Translations under genes and position numbers: made by a program
Notes under the pieces: model-generated
What the model was told of the DNA's origin: nothing
The model's database searches: none
What the model saw: the letters and a program-made list of their open reading frames with translations, nothing else
Part shown: piece by piece, positions 10,627 through 21,150 of the stretch
How the letters are laid out: every line of letters begins with the position of its first letter
Position numbering within the stretch: the stretch's first letter is position 1
Assembly: GCA_016946835.1 (NCBI GenBank)
Contig: JACVTC010000020.1
Coordinates: 232,501 to 285,000, forward strand
Reading direction: 5' to 3'
Length of the DNA stretch: 52,500 bases
Source of the DNA: Neocallimastix lanati (nom. inval.)
Lineage: Eukaryota > Neocallimastigomycota > Neocallimastigomycetes > Neocallimastigales > Neocallimastigaceae

Positions 10627-12363
10627 TTAAAATGCCCAAATCTTTGAACATTCTTCATTAATAGCATTACATTCCTTAGCTACAGCTTCTGAATATTGTT
10701 GTCTCCAGCAAGCATTTAATCTAGCATAACATTCATCAGATAAACGTTGCTTACAAGTCCAATCATCGTTTTTACATTTTTTGTTTGTGTTAGTTGGTTG
10801 TATAGTTTTAGTAGTCTTAGTGGTTGATCTTGGAATAGTCTTAGTAGTTGGTTTTGGAAGAGTCTTAGAAGTCTTCTTAGTAGTTGGAACTGGGAGAGTC
10901 TTAGAAGTCTTCTTTGTAGTTGGAACTGGAAGAGTTTTAGAGGTCTTCTTAGTTGGAAGTGGAAGAGTCTTAGAAGTCTTCTTTGTAGTTGGGACTGGAA
11001 GTGTCTTAGAAGTCTTCTTAGTAGTTGGAACTGGAAGAGTCTTAGAGGTCTTCTTAGTTGGAAGTGGAAGAGTCTTAGAAGTTTTCTTAGTAGTTGGGAC
11101 TGGGAGAGTTTTAGAGGTTTTCTTAGTAGTTGGGACTGGGAGAGTTTTAGAGGTTTTCTTAGTAGTTGGAACTGGAAGAGTCTTAGAGGTCTTCTTAGTT
11201 GGAAGTGGAAGAGTCTTAGAAGTTTTCTTAGTAGTTGGGACTGGGAGAGTCTTAGATGTTTTCTTAGTAGTTGGAACTGGAAGAGTCTTAGAGGCCTTCT
11301 TAGTAGTTGGAAGTGGAAGAGTCTTAGAGGCCTTTTTAGTAGTTGGAAGTGGAAGAGTCTTAGAGGCCTTTTTAGTAGTTGGAACTGGGAGAGTCTTAGA
11401 GGCCTTCTTAGTAGTTGGAAGTGGAAGAGTCTTAGAGGCCTTCTTAGTAGTTGGAACTGGAAGAGTCTTAGAGGCCTTCTTAGTAGTTGGAACTGGGAGA
11501 GTCTTAGAGGCCTTTTTAGTAGTTGGGACTGGAAGTGTCTTAGAAGTCTTCTTAGTAGTTGGAACTGGAAGAGTCTTAGAGGTCTTCTTAGTTGGAAGTG
11601 GAAGAGTCTTAGAAGTTTTCTTAGTAGTTGGGACTGGGAGAGTTTTAGAGGTTTTCTTAGTAGTTGGCACTGGGAGAGTCTTAGAGGCCTTCTTAGTAGT
11701 TGGGACTGGAAGTGTCTTAGAAGTCTTCTTAGTAGTTGGAACTGGAAGAGTCTTAGAGGTCTTCTTAGTTGGAAGTGGAAGAGTCTTAGAAGTTTTCTTA
11801 GTAGTTGGGACTGGAAGAGTCTTAGAGGCCTTCTTAGTAGTTGGAAGTGGAAGAGTCTTAGAGGTCTTCTTAGTAGTTGGAAGTGGAAGAGTCTTAGAGG
11901 CCTTTTTAGTAGTTGGAACTGGGAGAGTCTTAGAGGCCTTCTTAGTAGTTGGAAGTGGAAGAGTCTTAGAGGCCTTCTTAGTAGTTGGAAGTGGAAGAGT
12001 CTTAGAGGCCTTCTTAGTAGTTGGAACTGGGAGAGTCTTAGAGGTCTTTTTAGTTGGAAGTGGAAGAGTCTTAGAAGTCTTTTTAGTTGGAAGTGGAAGA
12101 GTTTTAGAAGTCTTCTTAGCTGGAAGTGGAAGAGTTTTAGAAGTCTTCTTAGTGGTTGGGACTGGAAGAGATTTAGTGGAACTAGATTTTGGGTTTTTTG
12201 CTGGAAGAGTACTGCTGATTATTGGAAGACTTTTGGTAATTGATTTTGTTGGAAGTGTCTTGCTACTAACAGCTTTTGGAAGTGTTTTTGTAGCAGCACT
12301 AGCGTTTTCAGCATGTAAAGCTAAAGTAACAACACAAGCTAATAAAAATTTATTGAATCTCAT
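10627..12363 (-). CDS. Secreted dodecapeptide-repeat protein A1, six-Cys C-terminal module
   Basis: Seen: single-exon 578-aa frame. Residues 1-23 (MRFNKFLLACVVTLALHAEN, then ASA) form a signal peptide with an A-x-A cleavage site. Residues 24-75 are a semi-unique linker with degenerate KTLP/KSLP units. Residues 76-499 are 36 repeats: 28 of 12 aa (KTLPxPTTKKxS) and 8 of 11 aa (KTLPLPTKKTS or, once, with PAKK). Variable sites are V/L after P and T/A before S. Residues 500-578 hold a short tail and six cysteines in the family spacing. The unit has three Lys, four or more Thr/Ser, two Pro and no acid, so the stalk is strongly basic and a candidate for O-glycosylation. Closest neighbour in coding sequence and promoter is B1, although its 3' flank matches A2 and A3. 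Function not recognised. Confidence 0.92.
   Translation of the reverse strand: MRFNKFLLACVVTLALHAENASAATKTLPKAVSSKTLPTKSITKSLPIISSTLPAKNPKSSSTKSLPVPTTKKTSKTLPLPAKKTSKTLPLPTKKTSKTLPLPTKKTSKTLPVPTTKKASKTLPLPTTKKASKTLPLPTTKKASKTLPVPTTKKASKTLPLPTTKKTSKTLPLPTTKKASKTLPVPTTKKTSKTLPLPTKKTSKTLPVPTTKKTSKTLPVPTTKKASKTLPVPTTKKTSKTLPVPTTKKTSKTLPLPTKKTSKTLPVPTTKKTSKTLPVPTTKKASKTLPVPTTKKASKTLPVPTTKKASKTLPLPTTKKASKTLPVPTTKKASKTLPLPTTKKASKTLPLPTTKKASKTLPVPTTKKTSKTLPVPTTKKTSKTLPLPTKKTSKTLPVPTTKKTSKTLPVPTTKKTSKTLPVPTTKKTSKTLPLPTKKTSKTLPVPTTKKTSKTLPVPTTKKTSKTLPLPTKKTSKTLPVPTTKKTSKTLPVPTTKKTSKTLPKPTTKTIPRSTTKTTKTIQPTNTNKKCKNDDWTCKQRLSDECYARLNACWRQQYSEAVAKECNAINEECSKIWAF
10867..12138 (-). repeat. Coding minisatellite of A1, 36 units (36/33 bp)
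   Basis: Mixed 36- and 33-bp units. Near the 3' coding end the 33-bp LPTKKTS unit recurs after two or three 36-bp VPTTKKTS units, giving a higher-order period of about 105-141 bp. Confidence 0.95.
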
Positions 12364-13880
12364 ATTGGATTAATAATTACTTAATAATAAAAAAAAAACT
12401 TAATTTATTTAAAATTAGAATATCTATTTATTTTATATTGTATTGACTCAATCAAACAATATTTTCTTATTTATTATTATATATATAAATATATATAATT
12501 TTTTTCTTTATTTTTTCAAAAAATAAAGTTGTATTTTTAAAAAAAAAATGAAGAAAAATCAATTGTTTTTATAGTTTAGAATTATTAATGCAATAAATTA
12601 AATATTATATATTTTAACTTCTTTAATAATCTATAATAATATTCTTAAATTTTATTTTTTTTTTTCATTGTATAATTTTATTTAGAGTAATTTTAAAATT
12701 TTACTTATTTAAAAATTATATATTTAAAATTATACTATGTTTATGTAGCACAATACAAAAATTAATATAATAATATATTATTATATTGTAATGCATTATA
12801 TTATATATTAAATATCACAAGTAAATTTTAAAAAAAATGTTTTTTTTTCTAATCATTTTATTTATATTAAAAAAAAAATTATAATATTATATTATTTTAA
12901 AGTTACACAAACTGATTTATACTATTAATTTTTATTCCTTAATTTTTAATAATTAAAATAATAATAATAAAAAAAAAGAAATAAATAAATAAATAAATAA
13001 ATTATCTTATTGCTATATATGGTTAAGTCGATATAATGGAATTGGCATATGTTAAATTATTTATTATTTATTAAATATTTATTGAAAAAAATATTTATTA
13101 TTTTATTTCATTTTTCTAAATTTAAATAGTTTTAACTATGGAAATCAATTTTTTTTTCTTTCTTTTAGTCAAAAATATATTAACTAGCTAAAAAGAGGTT
13201 TTAATATTCATTAAAACAAAATGTTAAACAAAAGATAAAAATATTAAACATTTGATCTTAAAAATAAATAAATATAAATAACAATGATTAAATTACTAAA
13301 GACAATTCTTTTTTTCGTTAAAAACATTTTGTATATTTGAATAAAATAATATTATAAAACTATTATTCTTATGAATTAGAAAAAATAATAGACAATTAAA
13401 ATTAAGGAAAGAATAATTTAAGGATTTAAAATAGAAATTCTTATTATTTCTATAATAATAATAATAATAATAATAATCATAAAAATTATATTAATAATAC
13501 TAATAATAATAAAATATTTTTATTAGTATTATTAATATAATAAAAAATAACTCAAATATTATAAAATTAACTTTGAAAAGGTGAAATTTTAGATAGATAG
13601 GGGAAGAATATATAAATGTATATATAATATATATATTTATAATTTTAATTTTATTTATTGTTTATTACTTATTGTTTGTTTTTTTATGTTTTTTATTGTT
13701 AATTTTTATATTTTGTAATTATTTATTTATTTTATTTTATTTATTTTATTTTATTTTATTTTATTTTATTTTATTTCATCTTTTTGTTTAATTGGGGATA
13801 TTTAATAATAATTTATTATTAAATTAGATTTAAAATTAAATTAATTTAAATAAAATAAATTAATTTAAATATTAATTTTT
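12364..13880. other. A1 upstream region, member of duplicated 1.3-1.6 kb module
   Basis: Shares ordered blocks with the regions upstream of B1, A2, B2 and A3: the promoter block, a TAGCACAATATAAAAATTAATATA block, an AGAATAATTTAAGGAT block, GGGGAAGAATATATAAATG (13602-13620), and finally the 86-bp element. No gene seen. Confidence 0.7.
12444..12450 (-). promoter_or_regulatory. TGACTCA box upstream of A1
   Basis: TGACTCA, 81 bp upstream of the ATG, inside a conserved block (about 12410-12462) shared by all five array genes. Matches the palindromic core bound by AP-1/Gcn4-type bZIP factors. Binding is inferred. Confidence 0.5.
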
Positions 13881-13966
13881 TGTTTGGTTCGTGATTCATT
13901 TATATCATATGTTTTACACAGAAAATGAATTTGACAATTTCTATAAGGAGTATTTTCAGTTATTAA
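13881..13966. repeat. 86-bp conserved element, copy 1
   Basis: Starts TGTTTGGTTCGTGATTC and ends TTTTCAGTTATTAA, followed by a T run. All five copies are exactly 86 bp and differ by at most about three substitutions. Contains GGTTCGTGATTC, weakly like a Pol III B box. Role unknown. Confidence 0.8.
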
Positions 13967-14575
13967 TTTTTTTTTTAGACAAAGATAAAATTTTATTTTA
14001 ATTTCTTTTTTTTCAAAATTTTGTTAATTTTGTTAATTTTGTTTAAAAGAATATTAAATTAAGTATTCATTTAATAGAAGTTAATAAAAAAAAAAAAAAA
14101 ATTAAAAAGTATAATTTAAAAATTAGTAATATATAGATAGTAAAATATATAACTATCTATCGATCTATATATTAATATTTTATATCTATAATTTCTTATT
14201 GATTACTTCATTATATTGGTCTTTATTCTCCAAGTTTGAATTGTAACTCATCTAAAGCTAATATTTTCATTAAGAAAGAACATATAAATTTTCCTTTATT
14301 AATTTTCAAAAAAATTTTATTATTCATTTATCTTAATAAATTAAAATAAGAAACAAATAATTGATCTTTTTTTTGTATTTATTTTTTATTTAAATATTTT
14401 ATTATTTATTTTTATATGATTTTGAATTTTTTAAAAAAAACTTATTCTTTTTTTATATTAAAATGCAATTGAACAAAAAAAAATTTTTTTTTATTTATTT
14501 TATTGAATAAGCATTATTATTTATAATTTTTTCTATATTTTAAAATTTTCAAAATCTTAATTGATTATTTATTTT

Positions 14576-14607
<32 letters not shown>

Positions 14608-15186
14608 AAAAGAAATAAATAAAAAAAAAATATAAATAAATAAATAAATAAATAAATAATAGCAATAATAATAAAAAAATAATAAACTCTTTAATTCAAA
14701 TTTTGTTGTATGGAATAAATTCTATTTGATTTATATTTTTTAGTTATATACGTATATATATTATTTTGTATAAATTAAATATAAGTTAAAATATTTTTTT
14801 AAATAAAAACATTATTTATTGATATATGGATAAAATAGTATGAATGTGAATATAAATATGAACATATTTTAGTTATTATAATATATATGTTCCATATGTT
14901 ATGAAATATAATCTAACTATTTATATATTAAATAAATATGTAATTTTTTTTATAAACTATAGTAAATATTAATATATTTAATATATAACTTAAATATACC
15001 ATAGAATATGTATTTCTTCATATTATTTTTAATAAAAACTCTTTTTGTATCTTCTGAGGGCTCTATAGTGTATAGTAATTTTATTTCAAAGTAGAATTTT
15101 TTTCCTTTATAAATAATTTAAAAAATTTCCTTAATATACATTAAAATAGTCTAAATGTCTAAATACAATATAAATTAGTTAAAATT
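13967..15186. other. A1-B1 spacer, homologous to A2-B2 spacer
   Basis: Collinear with 27251-28479, including a CCAAGTTTGAATTGTAACTC block (14230; 27527), AAAT runs and TA runs. No gene recognised. Confidence 0.7.
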
Positions 15187-15240
15187 ATGAAGTATGTAGT
15201 GAAAGCTGAGAGGAATGGAGTCGATATGATGTGCCCATAA
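15187..15240 (+). other. Conserved 17-codon micro-ORF, copy 1
   Basis: ATG to TAA frame reading MKYVVKAERNGVDMMCP in a locally less AT-rich patch. The homologous spacer copy (28480-28533) differs at five bases, three synonymous and two missense. It could be a short peptide gene or the relic tail of a transposon ORF. Too short to decide. Confidence 0.3.
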
Positions 15241-15896
15241 TCAATACTTTAGAGATAGTATAATTTTACATAAATAAATTTAAAAATATATATATATATT
15301 AAAATATATATATATTATTTAAATATGATATTTTTATTTCGCTTAAAATACAACTTCATATTTAGAAATTATGACTATTTAAAAAATTTTATGGTTCAAT
15401 ATTTTATTTTTTTTAGAAAAAGAATATTCTATTTATTAATATTATTTAATAGTTTTAATTGTTTTTTAATTGTTAATAAACTTAAAAAACACATAATAAT
15501 AAATTTAATTATTGTATTCAATAAAAATTATTTCTATTATATCTATCATTATTACTACTATTTTTAATTAATGTCTAATGTTTTTAAATTTTTTTGTTTT
15601 ATGATATATTTCATTTATATCATATATTATATATTATTTCTTCTTACATATATATATATATATATTTAATATTTTTTTATTGTTTACAATAAACAATGAA
15701 AGAAAATTTTTTTTTATGAATTATTAAATAATAATAATTTTTATTAATTTATTAGTAAATAATATTTTATTAAAACTATACTTATTATAATTTTCTATTA
15801 ATGATTCTTTTAATGATCAAAACTTTTTATTAAATTAAACTCCAATAATAAAATATCTATTATATATAATAGCAATTTGGAATATAAAATATAAAA
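15241..15896. other. Remainder of A1-B1 spacer
   Basis: Collinear with 28534-29211. TA runs and T-rich DNA. The open frame at 15325-15567 is composed of Phe/Tyr/Ile codons from AT-rich DNA and is not supported as a gene. Confidence 0.6.
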
Positions 15897-15940
15897 AATA
15901 TATTTTTTTTCTTTTATTATAATAAAGAAAAAAATATATT
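15897..15940 (-). repeat. Inverted repeat in B1 3' UTR
   Basis: AATATATTTTTTTTCTTT and its near-perfect inverse flank ATTATAAT, 26 bases after the stop codon. Repeated at the same place after B2 but not after the A genes. Possible 3'-end processing or stability hairpin. Confidence 0.45.
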
Positions 15941-15965
15941 TATATGTAATCTACTTTCCTCTGAT

Positions 15966-17138
15966 TTAAAATGCCCAAATCTTAGAACATTCTTCATTAA
16001 TAGCATTACATTCCTTAGCGACAGCTTCTGAATATTGTTGTTTCCAGCAAGCATTTAATCTAGCATAACATTCATCAGATAAACGTTGCTTACAAGTCCA
16101 ATCATCGTTTTTACATTTTTTGTTTGTGTTAGTTGGTTGTACAGTTTTAGTAGTCTTAGTGATTGATCTTGGAATAGTCTTAGTAGTTGGTTTTGGAAGA
16201 GTCTTAGAGGCCTTCTTTGTGGTTGGAATTGGGAGAGTCTTAGAGGTCTTCTTAGTAGTTGGGACTGGAAGAGTTTTAGAGGTCTTCTTAGTTGGAAGTG
16301 GAAGAGTCTTAGAAGTTTTCTTAGTAGTTGGGACTGGGAGAGTTTTAGAGGTTTTCTTAGTATTTGGAACTGGGAGAGTCTTAGATGTTTTCTTAGTAGT
16401 TGGAAGTGGAAGAGTCTTAGAGGTCTTCTTAGTAGTTGGAACTGGGAGAGTCTTAGAGGTCTTCTTAGTTGGAAGTGGAAGAGTCTTAGAAGTCTTCTTA
16501 GTAGTTGGAACTGGAAGAGTCTTAGAGGCTTTCTTAGTAGTTGGAACTGGGAGAGTCTTAGAGGCCTTCTTAGTAGTTGGAACTGGGAGAGTCTTAGAGG
16601 TCTTCTTAGTAGTTGGAACTGGGAGAGTCTTAGATGTTTTCTTAGTAGTTGGAACTGGAAGAGTTTTGGAGGTCTTCTTGGTTGTTGGAACTGGGAGAGT
16701 CTTAGAGGCCTTCTTAGTAGTTGGAAGTGGAAGAGTCTTAGAAGTCTTCTTTGTAGTTGGAAGTGGAAGAGTCTTAGAGGCTTTCTTAGTAGTTGGGATT
16801 GGAAGAGTTTTAGAAGTCTTTTTGGTGGTTGGAACTAGAAGAGTTTTAGAAGTCTTCTTAGCTGGAAGTGGAAGAGTTTTAGAAGTCTTCTTAGTTGGAA
16901 GTGGAAGAGTTTTAGAAGTCTTCTTAGTGGTTGGGACTGGAAGAGATTTAGTGGAACTAGATTTTGGGTTTTTTGCTGGAAGAGTACTGCTGATTATTGG
17001 AAGACTTTTGGTAATTGATTTTGTTGGAAGTGTCTTGCTACTAACAGCTTTCGGAAGTGTTTTTGTAGCAGCACTAGCGTTTTCAGTATGTAAAGCTAAA
17101 GTAACAACACAAGCTAATAAAAATTTATTGAATCTCAT
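15966..17138 (-). CDS. Secreted dodecapeptide-repeat protein B1, six-Cys C-terminal module
   Basis: Seen: single-exon 390-aa frame, the shortest array member. The signal peptide (MRFNKFLLACVVTLALHTEN) and linker are nearly identical to A1. Residues 76-311 comprise 20 units, 16 of 12 aa and 4 of 11 aa, with V/L/I variation after the second Pro and T/A before Ser. One unit reads LLVPTTKK and one VPNTKK. The last 79 residues carry the six-Cys module; compared with A1 one Arg is Lys (CWKQQ) and TIQP reads TVQP. Its 3' flank matches B2, but its promoter and coding sequence match A1. Secreted, very basic, Thr/Pro-rich. Function unknown. Confidence 0.92.
   Translation of the reverse strand: MRFNKFLLACVVTLALHTENASAATKTLPKAVSSKTLPTKSITKSLPIISSTLPAKNPKSSSTKSLPVPTTKKTSKTLPLPTKKTSKTLPLPAKKTSKTLLVPTTKKTSKTLPIPTTKKASKTLPLPTTKKTSKTLPLPTTKKASKTLPVPTTKKTSKTLPVPTTKKTSKTLPVPTTKKTSKTLPVPTTKKASKTLPVPTTKKASKTLPVPTTKKTSKTLPLPTKKTSKTLPVPTTKKTSKTLPLPTTKKTSKTLPVPNTKKTSKTLPVPTTKKTSKTLPLPTKKTSKTLPVPTTKKTSKTLPIPTTKKASKTLPKPTTKTIPRSITKTTKTVQPTNTNKKCKNDDWTCKQRLSDECYARLNACWKQQYSEAVAKECNAINEECSKIWAF
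16206..16913 (-). repeat. Coding minisatellite of B1, 20 units
   Basis: 36- and 33-bp units in the same reading register as A1. Lowest copy number of the five arrays. Confidence 0.95.
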
Positions 17139-18392
17139 ATTGGATTAATAATTACTTAATAATAAAAAACTAACTTAATTTATTTAAAATTAGAATATCT
17201 ATTTATTTTATATTGTATTGACTCAATCAAACAATATTTAATTTTTTTTTATTATATATATAAATATATATAATTTTTTTCTTTATTTTTTCAAAAAATA
17301 AAGTTGTGATTTAAAAAAAAAAAAAAAAAGAAGAAAAATCAATTGTTTTTATAGTTTAAAATTATTAATGATATAAATTATATTAAATATTTTGTATTAT
17401 AAATTATTTAATAATAATTTTATTTAGAATAATTTCTAGATTTTACTTTTTAAAATTATATATTAAAAATTATACGTAACTAAGTTTATGTAGCACAATA
17501 TAAAAATTAATATAATCATATATTATATTGTATTATACAATATCCACAATATCCAAAATAATATAATATAATACATTATATTAAATAACTATTATATATA
17601 ATATAATAATATTCCTAATCATTTTATTTAAATTAAAAGAACTTTTTTCAATATCTTATTTTTTTTAAAGCAACACAAACTGGTTTAAATTTTATTTATA
17701 TTTTTAAACTTTATTTCTTAATTTTTAATAAAAATAAAAAAAAAAAAAAATTAAAATAAATATTATCATATTCAATAGTAATGAAATTAGAAAAAAATTT
17801 TTATACCACTAAAAATTATACTAATATTTATTAAAACAAAAGAATATAAAAATTATAAATTATTTAAATTTAAACTTAAAGCAGATAATAATATTTGGAT
17901 TATTCAAAGCAATTCCTTTTTCTTTAAAAATATTATATATATTGGAATATTTTAATTGACAATTAAAATTAAAAAAGAATAATTTAAGGATTAAAGACAA
18001 AATTTTTATTATTTCTATAAATAATAGTAATAATAATAAAAATAATAAAAGATATTAAAAAAGTATCTCAAATTTTATAAATAAACCTTAAAATTATAAA
18101 ATTTTCGATTTTTGAGGAAAGAATATATAAAATATATATATGTATAATTTCATTTTTTTTTTGTTGTTTATTGCTTATTGTTTTTTTTTGTTTTTTTGTT
18201 TTTTTTTTTTTTTTTTTTTTTTTTTGTTTCGTTTTTTATTGTTAATTTTTATATTTTATATTTATTATTTATTTATTTTATTTAATTTCATCTTTTTGTT
18301 TAATTGGGGATATTTAATAATAATTTATTATTAAATTAGATTTAAAATTAAATTAATTTAAATAAAATAAATTAATTTAAATATTAATTTTT
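17139..18392. other. B1 upstream region
   Basis: Collinear with the other four upstream modules, with small indels. T-rich run at 18155-18230. No gene. Confidence 0.7.
17219..17225 (-). promoter_or_regulatory. TGACTCA box upstream of B1
   Basis: 81 bp upstream of the ATG in the same conserved block as A1, A2, B2 and A3. Confidence 0.5.
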
Positions 18393-18478
18393 TGTTTGGT
18401 TCGTGATTCATTTATATCATATGTTTTACACAGAAAATGAATTTGACAATTACTAAAAGGAGTATTTTCAGTTATTAA
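18393..18478. repeat. 86-bp conserved element, copy 2
   Basis: Same length and ends as copy 1. Differs from copy 1 at two adjacent-region bases (ACTAAAAGG instead of TCTATAAGG). Confidence 0.8.
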
Positions 18479-19955
18479 TTTTTTTTTTTTTTTAAACAAA
18501 GATAAAAATTTATTTTAATTTCTTTTTTTTCAAAATTTTGTTAATTTTATTAATTTTGTTTAAAATAATATTAAATTAAGTATTCACTTAATTAAAGTTT
18601 TCAATAAAAATAAAATAAAATAAAATAAATAGTAGAATATTAAATATATTTAAAGTACAGATTGAATAAATTAAAATGAAATAAAATTAAAAATTAAAAA
18701 AAAAATTATAAAAGTTATAATTTAAAAAATTAATAATATATAGATAGTTATATGTAAAACTATATATATGTATTAATATTTTTATCTAAAATATATAATT
18801 CAATTACTTCGTTATATTAATTAAAAGTAATATTATTTTATTAAGAAACGAAAAAAAAATTTTTTCAACTTTATATGATTAAATTATGGACTAACTTTTA
18901 TTAATTATTCATATCGTTTACTGTAATTTTTATTAATAAATAATTAAAGAGGTTTAAAAATTCCATGTAATACAATTTTATGTATTTAAATAAATGAAAA
19001 TCAACTTATATATAGTATTGTAACATAATATTTTCAGATAAATATTTTTTTTTAAACCATTATTTGTAAATATAAAATTAAAATAATAAAAATTCCAATA
19101 CATATATATCTTGATAAGTTTATAATTCATAGATATTATATAAATATTTAAACCACCCCCTTTTTAATAAATTTTATTTTTTATTTTTATATATTTTTTA
19201 AAATTTTCAAATTTTAATTAATCCTTTACAATATTTAAATAAAATAAAATAAAAAAAATTAACTCTTTCTTTTATTGAATTAATTTTATCAACTATTTTT
19301 TATTCTTATTTGTTTATTTATTTATATATATTTATATATGTTGTATATCACAAATATTGGTTTATAAATATATTCAATATATGAATTGAATAATATAAAT
19401 GAAAATTTAAATAATTTAAAAAATTAGTAATGGAAGTTTTTGTTAACTATATCTTTTTTACATTGATCCTCATGGCTACAAATGATTTTTTTTTTTTTTT
19501 TTTTGCAATGTAAATCGAAAAATATTTCAATAGACCCACGATTGACTGGTACATTATTAGTTGGGCAATTCTATATATGAAATATTAAATTTAGAATTCT
19601 TTCAATAGAAGTTCTTTTTAAATGTATTTATTCCTTCTATATTGAATTGTAGCTCATCTAAAGTTAAATTTCCATCAAAAAGGAATATATAAATGTATTC
19701 ATTAACTTTCAAAAAAATTTTATTATTCGTTTACCTTAATAAAATAAAAGAAAAGAAAAAAATTAATCTTTTAATTATAATTTATTTTAAATAATTATTT
19801 TATCATTTCATTTATGTGAAAAAATTTTATTCTTTCTTTATATTAGAATGAAATTAAGGAAAAAAAATTTTTTTTATTTTATTTTAATGAATGAACTTTA
19901 TCATTTATTTTTCCATACTTTTTTTTTATTTTTTAAAATCTTTTTACTTTATTTA
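18479..19955. other. B1-A2 spacer, first part
   Basis: Homologous to 32396-33110 and, up to about 19260, to 38160-38815. Contains a block near 19440-19620 with TTAACTATATCTTTTTTACA and ACTGGTACATTATTAG, partly kept in the second copy at 33070-33110. No gene. Confidence 0.6.
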
Positions 19956-19971
19956 TAATAATAATAATAAC

Positions 19972-20046
<75 letters not shown>

Positions 20047-20171
20047 CTAGATAATAATAATAATAATAATAATAATCTAGATAATAATAATAATAATAAT
20101 AATAATCTAGATAATAATAATAATAATAATAACCTAGATAATAATAATAATAATAATAATAGTTATTATTA
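19956..20171. repeat. (AAT)n array with regularly spaced CTAGAT interruptions
   Basis: AAT triplets broken four times by CTAGAT or CCTAGAT at intervals of 33-36 bp, showing local tandem duplication of a longer unit. Poly-Asn and poly-Tyr frames are by-products. Confidence 0.9.
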
Positions 20172-20254
20172 ATAAATAAATAAATAATAAAGATGATTAT
20201 AATAACTTTTTTCATATTATTGAAGATAACCTTTAGAAACAAGAAATTCTTTCT

Positions 20255-21150
20255 AAAGTCCATTTTGTGGGCTATGAAAGTTTTGCATAAAAAATTTGCT
20301 AGAGTCAAAAGACGTATTATTGGCTTTGAATGAGAGATGACGTTAAAATATTTGAGAAGTCTGGTCTAAAATGTCATTGTTACTGTCATTCTCCGGTTCC
20401 AAAAGGCATTTCTACTATTCCAACAGTTATTGAGAGACCCTTTGTTCGAGTAAGAATTGATATAATCAGTCCTCTCCCATCATCTTCTAATGGTAATATA
20501 TTCATAGTTGTTCTTGTTGATTACTTTACTAAATGGGTAGAAGCTTCCCAATTTAGCAATATCGAAAGCAATGATATTATTTTTTTATACAATAGGTCTT
20601 TTCAAGTTACGGTATTCCTGAAGTTATAATAGCTGAAAATGGAAGACAGTTTATATCTGATATAACTAAAGTCATGATTGACCTTTATGGTTCATGGATC
20701 AGTTTTGTTGTTCCGTGTCATCCTGAAGCCAATGGGCAGGTTGAAAACAAGAACCGAAATTTTGTTAAAATTTTATGACACCTTTGCGATCATCAAGAAA
20801 AATGAGATGAGTACCTTCCTGAGGCCTTTTTGGCTCTCAGAACTTCGAAATTCATCGTCACGGGCTTTTGTAGTTTTGAACTACACTATAGACGAAAAGA
20901 TTTATATCCTTTGAGCGTGACCCTTCCTAATTTGTCAAAAAAAGAAAACGAAAGCGACTTTGAATTAAACACAGGAAGCTTCTTTAAACATCAAAAGTGG
21001 ATCAAAAAGGCTATTGAGAATATTAAATATGATCATGAGTACTGGTTAGAACACTCGAATCCGCTAAACAAATACTATATAAATGCAAACCTGGAGACCT
21101 TGTACTTATATATGATATAATTGAAGAAAAAAGTTGGACCTTTATTTTAT
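20255..21150 (+). pseudogene. Ty3/gypsy integrase pseudogene, copy 1
   Basis: Seen: from 20255 one frame with stops reads KVHFVGYESFA, then TYYWL, MRDDVKIFEKSGLKCHCYC, a decayed H2C2 zinc-binding domain. It continues into the catalytic core: RIDIISPLPSSSNGN, VLVDYFTKWVEASQF. After a frameshift near 20600 it reads YGIPEVIIAENGRQFISD, in which the second catalytic Asp is Glu, then HPEANGQVENKN. A further stop is followed by DEYLPEAFLALRTSK and, past another shift, YKCKPGDLVLIYDI. Known: this order is typical of gypsy integrases. No RT or protease remains and no LTRs are seen. The fragment lies inside the duplicated B-A spacer, and a shortened copy sits at 33111-33361. Confidence 0.85.

Noticed and set aside
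10867-12138. 36-bp periodicity resembling a CRISPR array
   Set aside because: Units are directly adjacent without spacers, in frame within a secreted-protein gene, in a eukaryote.
10781-12373. Long antisense open frames over every repeat gene (also 5008-6489, 16120-17148, 22724-23980, 29434-31086, 35552-36913)
   Set aside because: They follow from the unit's codon composition: the reverse strand of KTLPVPTTKKTS reads GRVLEVFLVVGT without stops. The sense strand has a signal peptide, a conserved Cys module and promoter motifs; the antisense has none.
13887-13898. tRNA or tRNA-like gene at GGTTCGTGATTC
   Set aside because: No acceptor or anticodon arm could be folded around it. Only a weak B-box resemblance remains.
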